From positions 1-11,373 of the forward strand of contig CAYRWY010000163.1 of assembly GCA_964427955.1 (NCBI GenBank): 11,373 nt of DNA, written 5' to 3'. This stretch comes from JACRBK01 sp964427955 (GTDB lineage Bacteria > Chloroflexota > Anaerolineae > Aggregatilineales > Aggregatilineaceae). Of the stretch, positions 1-5,107 are shown in pieces; the first letter of the stretch is position 1; the number at the start of each line of letters is the position of its first letter. A model generated the notes under the pieces. It was not told where the DNA came from. It worked only from the letters and a program-made list of their open reading frames with translations, and searched no databases. A program made the position numbers and the translations under genes.

Positions 1-198
1 CCACAAGGACCCATTGGTGTGCAGCTCGAAGACCCGCCCATCGATCACCCGCACCAGGATGTGAATCCCGTCGGGCTGCTTCCAGCGGCGTCCGGTTTCC
101 AGCACCGGCAGGGTCTCGCCCTCCCACAGCAGGCTCGCCGGGAGCGGCCAGCCGTCGGGGGTAAACGTCGCCTGAACGGTGGTGACACGAAATTTCAT
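1..198 (-). CDS. Conserved small protein of unknown function, N-terminal part (runs off left edge)
   Basis: Sixty-six codons are visible on the minus strand from ATG 198-196 to the window edge with no stop. The protein begins MKFRVTTVQATF and is rich in Trp, Gly and beta-type residues (WEGETLPVLETGRRW around residues 25-39, then DGIHILVRV and RVFEL), which suggests a small beta-barrel or beta-sandwich domain. I do not recognise the family with confidence; it faintly recalls the small domains attached to DNA-repair proteins such as DUF6504, which is only an impression. The ATG overlaps the TGA of pncC in an ATGA arrangement (198-195), so translation is probably coupled to pncC and the two share a transcript. 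The overlap and the unbroken frame make the start and reality of the gene fairly secure; the function is unknown. Confidence 0.7.
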   Translation of the reverse strand, partial: MKFRVTTVQATFTPDGWPLPASLLWEGETLPVLETGRRWKQPDGIHILVRVIDGRVFELHTNGSLW

Positions 199-686
199 AA
201 CGGCCCGTCCAGATAATCCAGCACCAGGCGCAGTGCCGCCTCTGCCGCCGCACGGCGGTTGTGATCCCGGTCGCCGTCCCAGACAAAACGGCGCACCCAG
301 GTTCCGCGCGGCGCGCTCAAGCCGATGAAATGCAGCCCGACCGGCTTGACCGCCGTCGCGCCCGTCGGCCCGGCGATCCCGGTGACGCTGACGGCCAGGT
401 CCGTCCCGAACAGGCGGCGCGCGCCCTCGGCCATCTGCCGCGCGACCGGCTCGCTGACCGCCCCGTGATCGATCAGGGTCTGCGTCGAAACGCCCAACAC
501 GTTCTGCTTGACCTCGTCGGCATAGGCGACCACGCCGCCGATCACGTAGGCGGAACTGCCGGGGATGTCGGTCAGGCGCTTGGCGATCAGGCCGCCCGTG
601 CTGGATTCAGCCGTAGCCAGCGTCCAGCCCAGCGCGCGCAGGCGTTCTCCCACCACCACTTCGAGCGGACGATCAGAATCGCGCAT
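195..686 (-). CDS. pncC: CinA C-terminal-type nicotinamide-nucleotide amidohydrolase
   Basis: This 163-residue protein has the length of a stand-alone PncC (CinA C-terminal domain). The family hydrolyses nicotinamide mononucleotide to nicotinate mononucleotide and ammonia in the cytoplasm, recycling the NMN released by NAD-dependent DNA ligase. Visible signatures are the catalytic loop AESSTGG at residues 26-32 (the common variant is AESCTGG), GGVVAYADEVKQNVLGV at 50-66, GAVSEPVARQMAEGAR at 75-90, and VSVTGIAGPTGA at 99-110, where the glycine-rich loop is expected. The N-terminal MoCF-like domain of full CinA is absent, as usual for PncC. The start has a purine-rich GAGAGG upstream, and a TATACT box lies 24 nt before the ATG. 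The stop overlaps the ATG of the next minus-strand gene. Family assignment is firm; in vivo substrate is inferred from the family. Confidence 0.93.
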   Translation of the reverse strand: MRDSDRPLEVVVGERLRALGWTLATAESSTGGLIAKRLTDIPGSSAYVIGGVVAYADEVKQNVLGVSTQTLIDHGAVSEPVARQMAEGARRLFGTDLAVSVTGIAGPTGATAVKPVGLHFIGLSAPRGTWVRRFVWDGDRDHNRRAAAEAALRLVLDYLDGPL

Positions 687-709
687 ATACCCTCATTCCT
701 CTCTATTTA

Positions 710-715
710 AGTATA
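710..715 (-). promoter_or_regulatory. Putative -10 box for pncC
   Basis: TATACT on the minus strand ends 23 nt before the pncC ATG (686), leaving room for a leader of about 17 nt with a GAGAGG ribosome binding site. No good -35 hexamer is visible 16-18 nt upstream, so this is a tentative call from one element. Confidence 0.4.
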
Positions 716-767
716 CCGTAGGAGGGAGCCGCGCGGCGAAGTAATTTCCAAGTTCGAAGATTCAGCC

Positions 768-796
768 TTGACGATCCCCCCACGCGATGGTATAGT
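768..796 (+). promoter_or_regulatory. Sigma70-type promoter of the tRNA gene
   Basis: TTGACG (768-773) is separated by exactly 17 nt from TATAGT (791-796). The predicted start near 803 leaves a 5' leader of about 23 nt before the tRNA at 826. Both hexamers are near consensus and the orientation matches the tRNA. Confidence 0.8.
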
Positions 797-825
797 ACGG
801 TGCTGCTGATGAATGGCAGCCACGG

Positions 826-897
826 TGCGGGGTAGAGCAGTGGCAGCTCGTCGGGCTCATAACCCGGAGGTCGTAGGTTCGAATCCTACCCCCGCTA
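826..897 (+). tRNA. Initiator tRNA-fMet (anticodon CAT)
   Basis: A complete cloverleaf can be drawn: acceptor 826-832 with 890-896, D stem GAGC/GCTC (835-838, 846-849), anticodon stem 851-855/863-867 around loop CTCATAA with anticodon CAT at 858-860, and T stem GTAGG/CCTAC around TTCGAAT. Three features mark it as initiator rather than elongator. The anticodon stem has three consecutive G:C pairs next to the loop (GGG/CCC). The D stem has the A11:U24 pair. The first acceptor position is unpaired, here U1 (826) against U72 (896). Discriminator is A897. CCA is not encoded (898-900 is TAC), so it must be added after transcription. The unit has its own promoter and terminator and stands alone. 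Confidence 0.95.
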
Positions 898-905
898 TAC
901 AACAG

Positions 906-940
906 AAACCCCTGACTTTGCGGTCGGGGGTTTTCTTTTT
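906..940 (+). terminator. Rho-independent terminator after tRNA-fMet
   Basis: Stem 906-916 pairs with 923-933 (AAACCCCTGAC with GTCGGGGGTTT, one G:T pair) around a 6-nt loop, followed by a TTTTCTTTTT tract to 940. It closes the tRNA unit and insulates it from the promoter at 959. Confidence 0.9.
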
Positions 941-958
941 CCCCACCCCACCTTCCCA

Positions 959-987
959 TTTACAAAACAGATCATTTGTTCTATAAT
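959..987 (+). promoter_or_regulatory. Near-consensus promoter of the small SOS-type gene
   Basis: TTTACA (959-964), a 17-nt spacer and a perfect TATAAT (982-987) put the start point near 994. The -10 is flanked by two LexA-type boxes (970-981 and 1000-1011). A strong promoter with operators in the spacer and at the start point fits a tightly repressed, highly inducible gene. Confidence 0.85.
970..981. promoter_or_regulatory. LexA/SOS-type box 1 (imperfect), in promoter spacer
   Basis: Read on the minus strand this is GAACAAATGATC. It matches the Gram-positive LexA (DinR) pattern GAAC-RNRY-GTTC at 11 of 12 positions. It occupies the end of the -35/-10 spacer and abuts TATAAT, so a bound repressor would block RNA polymerase. 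Its centre is 30 bp (about three helical turns) from box 2. Confidence 0.65.
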
Positions 988-999
988 TCTCCTTATAAA

Positions 1000-1011
1000 G
1001 AACAAACGTTC
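1000..1011. promoter_or_regulatory. LexA/SOS-type box 2 (perfect GAAC-N4-GTTC)
   Basis: GAACAAACGTTC matches GAAC-RNRY-GTTC at every position. It sits just downstream of the predicted start point (about +6 to +17) and 25 nt before the ATG at 1037. With box 1 it brackets the -10 element. The pattern is the Gram-positive-type LexA operator; that LexA of this organism uses it is inferred. Confidence 0.75.
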
Positions 1012-1036
1012 AAGGATGCGTGAGAGGAAGGTTGTG

Positions 1037-1174
1037 ATGTACTCGTTCCCCACCACCAGGCGTCCCCGTTTTCTCACCGAGCGTGAATACCGCGAATGGC
1101 AGATGTCTCTGAGGAGGGACCGGCGTCCGGGTTGGCTGACCCGCCTGGCGAGCGCCCTCCACCGTCGCCGGTAG
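1037..1174 (+). CDS. Small Arg-rich protein under SOS-type control (45 aa)
   Basis: The ATG at 1037 follows a good ribosome binding site (AGGAAGG, 1025-1031, spacing 5) and a near-consensus promoter with two LexA-type boxes, so a real gene is likely despite 45 codons. The product has 13 Arg against 4 acidic residues. It has no signal peptide and no membrane segment. Visible pieces are a basic N-terminus (TTRRPRFLTER, residues 6-16), a central EYREW, and RPGWLTRLASAL at 30-41, which could form an amphipathic helix, then HRRR at the end. I do not recognise a family. LexA-controlled proteins of this size in other bacteria are often cell-division inhibitors or toxins (SulA, YneA, SidA, TisB types), but no similarity to any is visible, so that role is a hypothesis. 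Residues L13-T14, R30-P31 and W33-L34 recur at identical positions in the next ORF (1215-1337). Confidence 0.68.
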   Translation: MYSFPTTRRPRFLTEREYREWQMSLRRDRRPGWLTRLASALHRRR

Positions 1175-1214
1175 GCGATGGTCGGGGTGAGGTTCAACCG
1201 GGTATACCAGGCCC

Positions 1215-1337
1215 ATGTTGATCCTCACCGCCCACCCCCTGCACCCCCTGCTCACCGGTGAGCGCCGCGCCTGGCTGGACAGCGGCAAAGTAGCTACGGT
1301 TCGTCCCTCCTGGCTATTTTACCAAAACCTTAGTTGA
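1215..1337 (+). CDS. Possible second small protein, related to the 45-aa SOS-type protein (40 aa)
   Basis: This 40-codon ORF begins 40 nt after the stop of the 45-codon gene on the same strand. Aligned without gaps it shares L13-T14, R30-P31 and W33-L34; with a one-residue shift it also shares an E-R pair and the central Trp (HPLLTGERRAW against RPRFLTEREYREW). This pattern suggests divergent paralogues in one transcript. Against it, there is no convincing ribosome binding site (only AGG at 1209-1211, very close to the ATG) and no in-frame alternative start, because a TGA lies at 1188-1190. No terminator separates the two ORFs. Its stop codon overlaps the -35 box of the MFS promoter. The function is unknown, and the ORF could be a remnant. 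Confidence 0.4.
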   Translation: MLILTAHPLHPLLTGERRAWLDSGKVATVRPSWLFYQNLS

Positions 1338-1361
1338 CCGGTAGGCGGGCAAGTCTATAAT
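1334..1361 (+). promoter_or_regulatory. Promoter of the MFS-GNAT operon
   Basis: TTGACC (1334-1339), 16-nt spacer, perfect TATAAT (1356-1361). The start point would be near 1368, giving a leader of about 28 nt to the ATG at 1396. Confidence 0.8.
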
Positions 1362-1395
1362 AAGGGCGTTGACGCTCTTTCTTGCAGGTAATATT

Positions 1396-2739
1396 ATGAC
1401 TCAAGGTACCCCCAGTGCTCGTTGGCGGATATTTCTTTTGGTCTGGTTGGGGGAGCTGGTTTCGGTCATTGGCTCCGGTTTGACCACTTTTGGCGTCGGC
1501 ATATGGATTTATGATCGCACCGGGTCGGCTACCCAATACGCCTTAATCTACTTTTTTGCTTCGATTCCTCAAATTCTGGTCTCTCCCTTAGTCGGCGTCG
1601 TGGTGGATCGTTGGGATCGCCGCCTCGTCATGCTGCTCAGTGACAGTGGGGCCGGACTCGGCACGCTGCTGATCGTCATCCTGCTGGCGCTGGGACATCT
1701 CAACGTCTGGCATATTTATCTGGCGGTCACCCTCAGCGCGGCATTTTCCGCCTTCCAGTGGCCTGCTTACTCTGCGGCGACCACGCTCCTGGTCCCCCCC
1801 AAGGACTACGCCCGCGCGAGCGGCATGGTAGACATTGGGTACGGACTTTCCCAACTGGTCGCGCCCGCCGCCGCCGGAGCGTTGATGCTGGTGGGGGGTC
1901 TCAAGCCGGTCGTCATCCTCGACTTTGCGACCTTCCTCTTTGCCGTCTCGATTCTGTCAGCCGTCCGGTTCCCTCAGCCCAAACCCAGCGCCGACGGCCA
2001 GGCCGCGCGCGGGTCGCTGCGCCACGAGATGCTGTACGGCTGGTCCTATATCATCGCGCGCCCTGGACTACTCACGCTGCTCCTTTTCTTCACGATTTTC
2101 AACTTTCTGACCGGGGTCCTGATTGCCCTGGCCGTGCCGATGATGCTGGCCTTTGCCTCCAGCGCGACGATCGGCATTATGATGTCCGTCGGGGCAGTGG
2201 CCGGTCTGGCGGGCAGCGTGATGATGAGCGTGTGGGGTGGGCCGCGCCGCCGGGTGCATGGCGTCCTGGGCTTCACCCTGCTGTTGGGGGTGGGCTGCAT
2301 CCTGGTGGGGCTGCGGCCCTCGGTGCTGCCGGTCACGGGAGCGCTGCTGCTGATGTTCTTCTGCCTGACGCCGATCAATGCGTGCAGCCAGTCCATCTGG
2401 CAAAGCAAGGTAGCGCCCGACATTCAAGGGCGAGTTTTTTCAGTCCGCTCGGCGCTCGCCTTTGCCGCCCTCCCGCTGGCTTACCTGACTGCCGGGCCGC
2501 TGGCCGATTATGTTTTTGAGCCGCTGCTCAAGCCGGAGGGGGCACTGGCGGGCAGTATCGGACGCATCATCGGCGTGGGCGAGGGACGGGGAATCGCCCT
2601 AATCTTCATCCTCATGGGCGTCCTGGTCATGCTGATGGCCCTCGGCGGTTATTTCTATCCTCGCCTGCGCCAGCTTGAGGATGAACTGCCGGACGCCGTG
2701 CCCGCCGAACAAGCCTTGACCGCGCCAGAGTCACTTTGA
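1396..2739 (+). CDS. MFS efflux transporter, DHA3 (MefA/EntS-like) type
   Basis: The protein (447 residues from ATG 1396) is a highly hydrophobic major facilitator with about 12 membrane segments, expected in the cytoplasmic membrane as a proton-driven drug or metabolite exporter. The cytoplasmic motif A is clear as GVVVDRWDRR at residues 67-76 between helices 2 and 3. The stretch AAFSAFQWPAYSAATTLLVP further on is typical of DHA3 members such as macrolide exporters and the enterobactin exporter EntS. A TTG at 1369 would add nine residues, but it lies at the predicted transcription start, so ATG 1396 with AGGT at 1385-1388 is preferred. The acyltransferase gene follows after 12 nt with its ribosome binding site over this stop, so the two are one operon. 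The substrate cannot be told from sequence. Confidence 0.87.
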   Translation: MTQGTPSARWRIFLLVWLGELVSVIGSGLTTFGVGIWIYDRTGSATQYALIYFFASIPQILVSPLVGVVVDRWDRRLVMLLSDSGAGLGTLLIVILLALGHLNVWHIYLAVTLSAAFSAFQWPAYSAATTLLVPPKDYARASGMVDIGYGLSQLVAPAAAGALMLVGGLKPVVILDFATFLFAVSILSAVRFPQPKPSADGQAARGSLRHEMLYGWSYIIARPGLLTLLLFFTIFNFLTGVLIALAVPMMLAFASSATIGIMMSVGAVAGLAGSVMMSVWGGPRRRVHGVLGFTLLLGVGCILVGLRPSVLPVTGALLLMFFCLTPINACSQSIWQSKVAPDIQGRVFSVRSALAFAALPLAYLTAGPLADYVFEPLLKPEGALAGSIGRIIGVGEGRGIALIFILMGVLVMLMALGGYFYPRLRQLEDELPDAVPAEQALTAPESL

Positions 2740-2751
2740 GGAACCCGCATC

Positions 2752-3810
2752 ATGCCAACCAATTTCGATCTTCAAATTGCCCACAGCATCACCGAGATCG
2801 GCCAGGAAACCTGGGATCGATTGAACGGGACCCGGCCCTACAGCAGCTACCGGTGGCATCTTTTTTGTGAGGCCGCCCTGGCCAGCGACCAGCCGGTTTA
2901 CATCTTCGTTTTCCAACATGGCGAACCGGTGGCACGCGCGGTTTTCTGGCTGACACGGCAGGACCCGCTGCCCATCTCACCCAAATTCATCCGGGATGGG
3001 CTGCAAGCCGCCTTCCGCCGCTGGCCGCTGCTGGTCTGCCGGACGCCTCTGGTTCACACGTCGGGCCTGGTTTTGCCGGAGTCGCCGCTGTGCGAACCGG
3101 CCTTGCAGGCCATCACCCAGGCGGCCCAGCAGATCGGGAAGCAGCATAAGATTTCAGCCCTGTTTTTCGACTATTTGAAGCCAGATCAGACCGGCCCGCT
3201 GCCCTGGCCGGAGGGTATGACCTCGTTCGCGATGGACGAGCCGGATACCCACCTGGAGATTCCCTGGCCCGATTTTGAGGGCTTCCTCACCTCGCTCAGC
3301 AAGTCCACCCGCCGCAACTACCGCCGCCACATGCATCTCGCGGCGGAATTGGGCATCGAGATCAGAGCCTATTCCAAAGTCAGTAACGTGGACGAGGCTA
3401 AGGCTTTGATCTGGAGCGTTGACCGCTATCACGACGCCACCCCGACCCCCTGCGTCCGTTCGATCCTGGAAAATCTGGAATTGATCGACGCGACCTGGAT
3501 CACGGCAGAGATCGGAGATCGCCTGGTGGGCTGCAACCTGCTGCTCGGCGAAGGGGAAGTTCAAACGCTGACCCTGCTGGGGTTGGATTACGGGGTTTCC
3601 GCCGAGGGGGTTGACGGTTACGCCTACTTCCCGCTGATGTACGAGGGGGTCCGCCACGCCATCGACAAAGGCGCACGCCTCGCACGGGGCGGCAGTGGAG
3701 CCTACGAATTCAAGCAGCGCCTGGGCTTCCAGGTGGAGCAGAACTACCACGTCGCCTTTACCACCCGCAGCGCGATCTTGCGCCGGGTCGCGCGCTGGGT
3801 CGCGAACTAG
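2752..3810 (+). CDS. GNAT-fold acyltransferase of the BcsL/CelD-FemAB-like type
   Basis: This 352-residue soluble protein carries an Acetyltransf_6-like (BcsL/FemAB) C-terminal half. The hallmark stretch FLTSLSKSTRRNYRRH at 178-193, followed by AAELGIEIRA, is the helix-rich segment typical of these double-GNAT enzymes. YEFKQRLGF at 318-326 matches the terminal xxKxRLGF element. The N-terminal half (about 10-170) is probably the first, degenerate GNAT lobe. Relatives acylate cell-wall or polysaccharide precursors or join amino acids to peptidoglycan; the acceptor here is unknown. The ribosome binding site GAGGAA (2738-2743) overlaps the stop of the MFS gene, so the two proteins are probably co-produced. 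Export of an acylated product is one possible link but is speculation. Confidence 0.75.
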   Translation: MPTNFDLQIAHSITEIGQETWDRLNGTRPYSSYRWHLFCEAALASDQPVYIFVFQHGEPVARAVFWLTRQDPLPISPKFIRDGLQAAFRRWPLLVCRTPLVHTSGLVLPESPLCEPALQAITQAAQQIGKQHKISALFFDYLKPDQTGPLPWPEGMTSFAMDEPDTHLEIPWPDFEGFLTSLSKSTRRNYRRHMHLAAELGIEIRAYSKVSNVDEAKALIWSVDRYHDATPTPCVRSILENLELIDATWITAEIGDRLVGCNLLLGEGEVQTLTLLGLDYGVSAEGVDGYAYFPLMYEGVRHAIDKGARLARGGSGAYEFKQRLGFQVEQNYHVAFTTRSAILRRVARWVAN

Positions 3811-3852
3811 CGTGATGGATACCGACCGTCGCTGGCGAGCAGCTCCCGCGGT

Positions 3853-3858
3853 TATAAT
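3853..3858 (+). promoter_or_regulatory. -10 box placed for a leaderless Doc mRNA
   Basis: A perfect TATAAT ends 6 nt before the ATG at 3865, so transcription would start at or beside the A of the start codon. There is no Shine-Dalgarno sequence in between (TCTCACC). No good -35 is visible near 3830. The arrangement is that of leaderless transcripts. Confidence 0.6.
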
Positions 3859-3864
3859 CTCACC

Positions 3865-4284
3865 ATGACCGACTCCAGGCTCGAATTTCTGACCCCCGCG
3901 GACCTCTACGCCATCGCCGAAGAAGTCCTGGGACGCAAACCGGACGTGCGCGACCGCTACCTGCTGCTCAAGGCGGCAGCGCGGCCTCTGCTCATCGTAT
4001 TCGGGGAGGAAGTCTTCCCGACGCTGCTGGACAAGGCCGCGGCCCTGCTCCACGCCCTGGCGGCGCACCACCTGTTCTATGACGGCAACAAGCGCACGGC
4101 GACCGCCGCGACCATCCGTTTTTTGCAGATGAATGGCCTGCAACCCACCTGGGACGAGGCCGCGGTCTATCATTTTGTGTTGGATGTCGCTCAGAACAAG
4201 CTGGATGTGCCGGAGATTGCCGCCTGGCTGGCGGACCATACCACAGAAAGGGACGGCGATGGGGACGCGCTGGGTCACCGTTGA
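3865..4284 (+). CDS. Doc/Fic-family protein 1 (death-on-curing-like)
   Basis: A 139-residue protein of Doc size. The Fic/Doc active-site loop is present in full as HLFYDGNKR at residues 69-77 (family pattern HxFx[D/E]xNKR), preceded by the Doc-type run ARPLLIVFGEEVFPTLLDKAAALLHAL (39-65, here split as ARPLLIVFGEE and FPTLLDKAAALLHAL). Doc of phage P1 phosphorylates EF-Tu and halts translation; Fic relatives transfer AMP. No Phd-like antitoxin ORF lies upstream, where only 54 nt separate it from the acyltransferase gene. The inhibitory [S/T]xxxE[G/N] motif of Fic proteins is not obvious. The next gene is a paralogue that overlaps by 26 nt. A start at 3865 is supported by the TATAAT placed for a leaderless mRNA. 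Activity as a toxin is inferred only. Confidence 0.85.
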   Translation: MTDSRLEFLTPADLYAIAEEVLGRKPDVRDRYLLLKAAARPLLIVFGEEVFPTLLDKAAALLHALAAHHLFYDGNKRTATAATIRFLQMNGLQPTWDEAAVYHFVLDVAQNKLDVPEIAAWLADHTTERDGDGDALGHR

Positions 4285-4756
4285 CGAGCTGATCTATATC
4301 AACGAGCAGATTCCGACGATTGGGACCATCCACAAAATCCTGAAGGGCAAACAGCGCGTGCGGGATATGGTGCTGCTCGAAGCAGCGGCGGCCCGCCCGA
4401 TGTCCTCCGCCTTTGGGGCGGATGCCTATCCCACGCTCCCGGACAAGGCCAGCGCGCTGCTGCACGCCATCGCCCGCAATCACCCCTTCGCCGACGGCAA
4501 CAAGCGCACGGCGACCCTCGCGGCGATCTACATGCTGGCGATCAATGGGCTGCGTGTGATTTGGCGGACAGAGGAGGCGCTGCCCCGCATCGTCGCAATG
4601 GCCGAGGGACGCCTGGCCGTGAGCGACTTTGCCGCCTGGTTAGCGGTCGAACCCTGCGATCCTGCCCCGGAACCGGACGCCGCCCAGGATGCCGCGCTGA
4701 TTGGCCGTCTGATCGGCGAGCACGCCGATCTGCTCGACCAACTGGCGCGCCAGTAG
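4259..4756 (+). CDS. Doc/Fic-family protein 2 (tandem paralogue)
   Basis: From ATG 4259 the product has 165 residues. The canonical motif HPFADGNKR is at 75-83, with ARPMSSAFGADAYPTLPDKA (45-64) before it as in Doc proteins. A longer frame is open back to 4133, but the earlier part does not resemble Doc, and AAAGGGA about 7 nt before 4259 is a plausible ribosome binding site. By hand, 39 of 64 residues over the core are identical to Doc/Fic protein 1, so this is a tandem duplication. It carries an extra C-terminal tail of about 35 acidic and Ala-rich residues (EPCDPAPEPD onward) ending in a Leu/Ala-rich helix that Doc lacks. It overlaps the previous gene by 26 nt, which implies coupled translation. 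The tail could mediate pairing or neutralisation; this is a guess. Confidence 0.87.
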   Translation: MGTRWVTVDELIYINEQIPTIGTIHKILKGKQRVRDMVLLEAAAARPMSSAFGADAYPTLPDKASALLHAIARNHPFADGNKRTATLAAIYMLAINGLRVIWRTEEALPRIVAMAEGRLAVSDFAAWLAVEPCDPAPEPDAAQDAALIGRLIGEHADLLDQLARQ

Positions 4757-4766
4757 GATCGAGGAT

Positions 4767-5090
4767 TTAGCGATAGTCGTCGCGCGGCGGCGAAAAGACG
4801 TCCATCAACCGGCAGGGCGTGAGCGCCCGTCCGGTATGCCGGGTGCCGCCGGGAATCACCGCGATCCCACCCGCTTCCAGGATGCGCGTTTCTCCCCCGA
4901 CCGTCATTTCGAAAGTCCCTTCGATCACCATCGTGACCTGTTCGTGAGGATGGGCATGTTCCGGCAGTGCGGCGCCAGGATCGACCGTCCAGGCGCTGAC
5001 CGTCATCTTATCGGTATGCACGAATTTCCCGTGAAAACCAGGGACGATCTCGCGCGCGGCGAGATCCGCCAGAGAAGTGAAGGCGGTCAT
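4767..5090 (-). CDS. Single-domain cupin protein
   Basis: A 107-residue cupin_2 protein. Metal-binding motif 1 appears as HAHPHEQ at residues 45-51, and motif 2 as PGGTRH at 80-85 with His85, but the usual downstream Asn of motif 2 is not evident. The fold is a small beta-barrel that binds a metal; members may be dioxygenases, isomerases or sensors, and the substrate is not predictable. ATG 5090 is chosen because GAGGAG (strong ribosome binding site) lies 8 nt upstream; an earlier in-frame start at 5249 would overlap the preceding gene by more than 130 nt and adds no domain. It lies 17 nt downstream of the MBL-fold gene on the same strand, so the two form an operon. Its 3' end converges with the Doc pair with only 10 nt between the stops. 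Confidence 0.85.
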   Translation of the reverse strand: MTAFTSLADLAAREIVPGFHGKFVHTDKMTVSAWTVDPGAALPEHAHPHEQVTMVIEGTFEMTVGGETRILEAGGIAVIPGGTRHTGRALTPCRLMDVFSPPRDDYR

Positions 5091-5107
5091 AGTCGAATCT
5101 CCTCTAC

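Noticed and set aside
762..959. Minus-strand ORF with GGRIRTYDLR-type peptide
   Set aside because: It is the antisense translation of the tRNA-fMet gene, a familiar spurious product.
1178..1261. 27-codon Pro-rich ORF between the two small SOS-region ORFs
   Set aside because: No convincing ribosome binding site, Pro-rich low-complexity sequence, and it overlaps the 1215 ORF in another frame.
1369..1395. TTG start adding nine residues to the MFS protein
   Set aside because: The TTG coincides with the predicted transcription start; the ATG at 1396 leaves a usable leader.
3154..4278. 374-codon minus-strand ORF across the acyltransferase and Doc genes
   Set aside because: It spans two well-supported plus-strand genes and shows no recognisable domain.
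4741..4754. Perfect 14-bp palindrome ACTGGCGCGCCAGT at the end of the second Doc gene as a terminator
   Set aside because: The stem would be only 5 bp with no T-tract on either strand; it includes coding sequence and may be chance.
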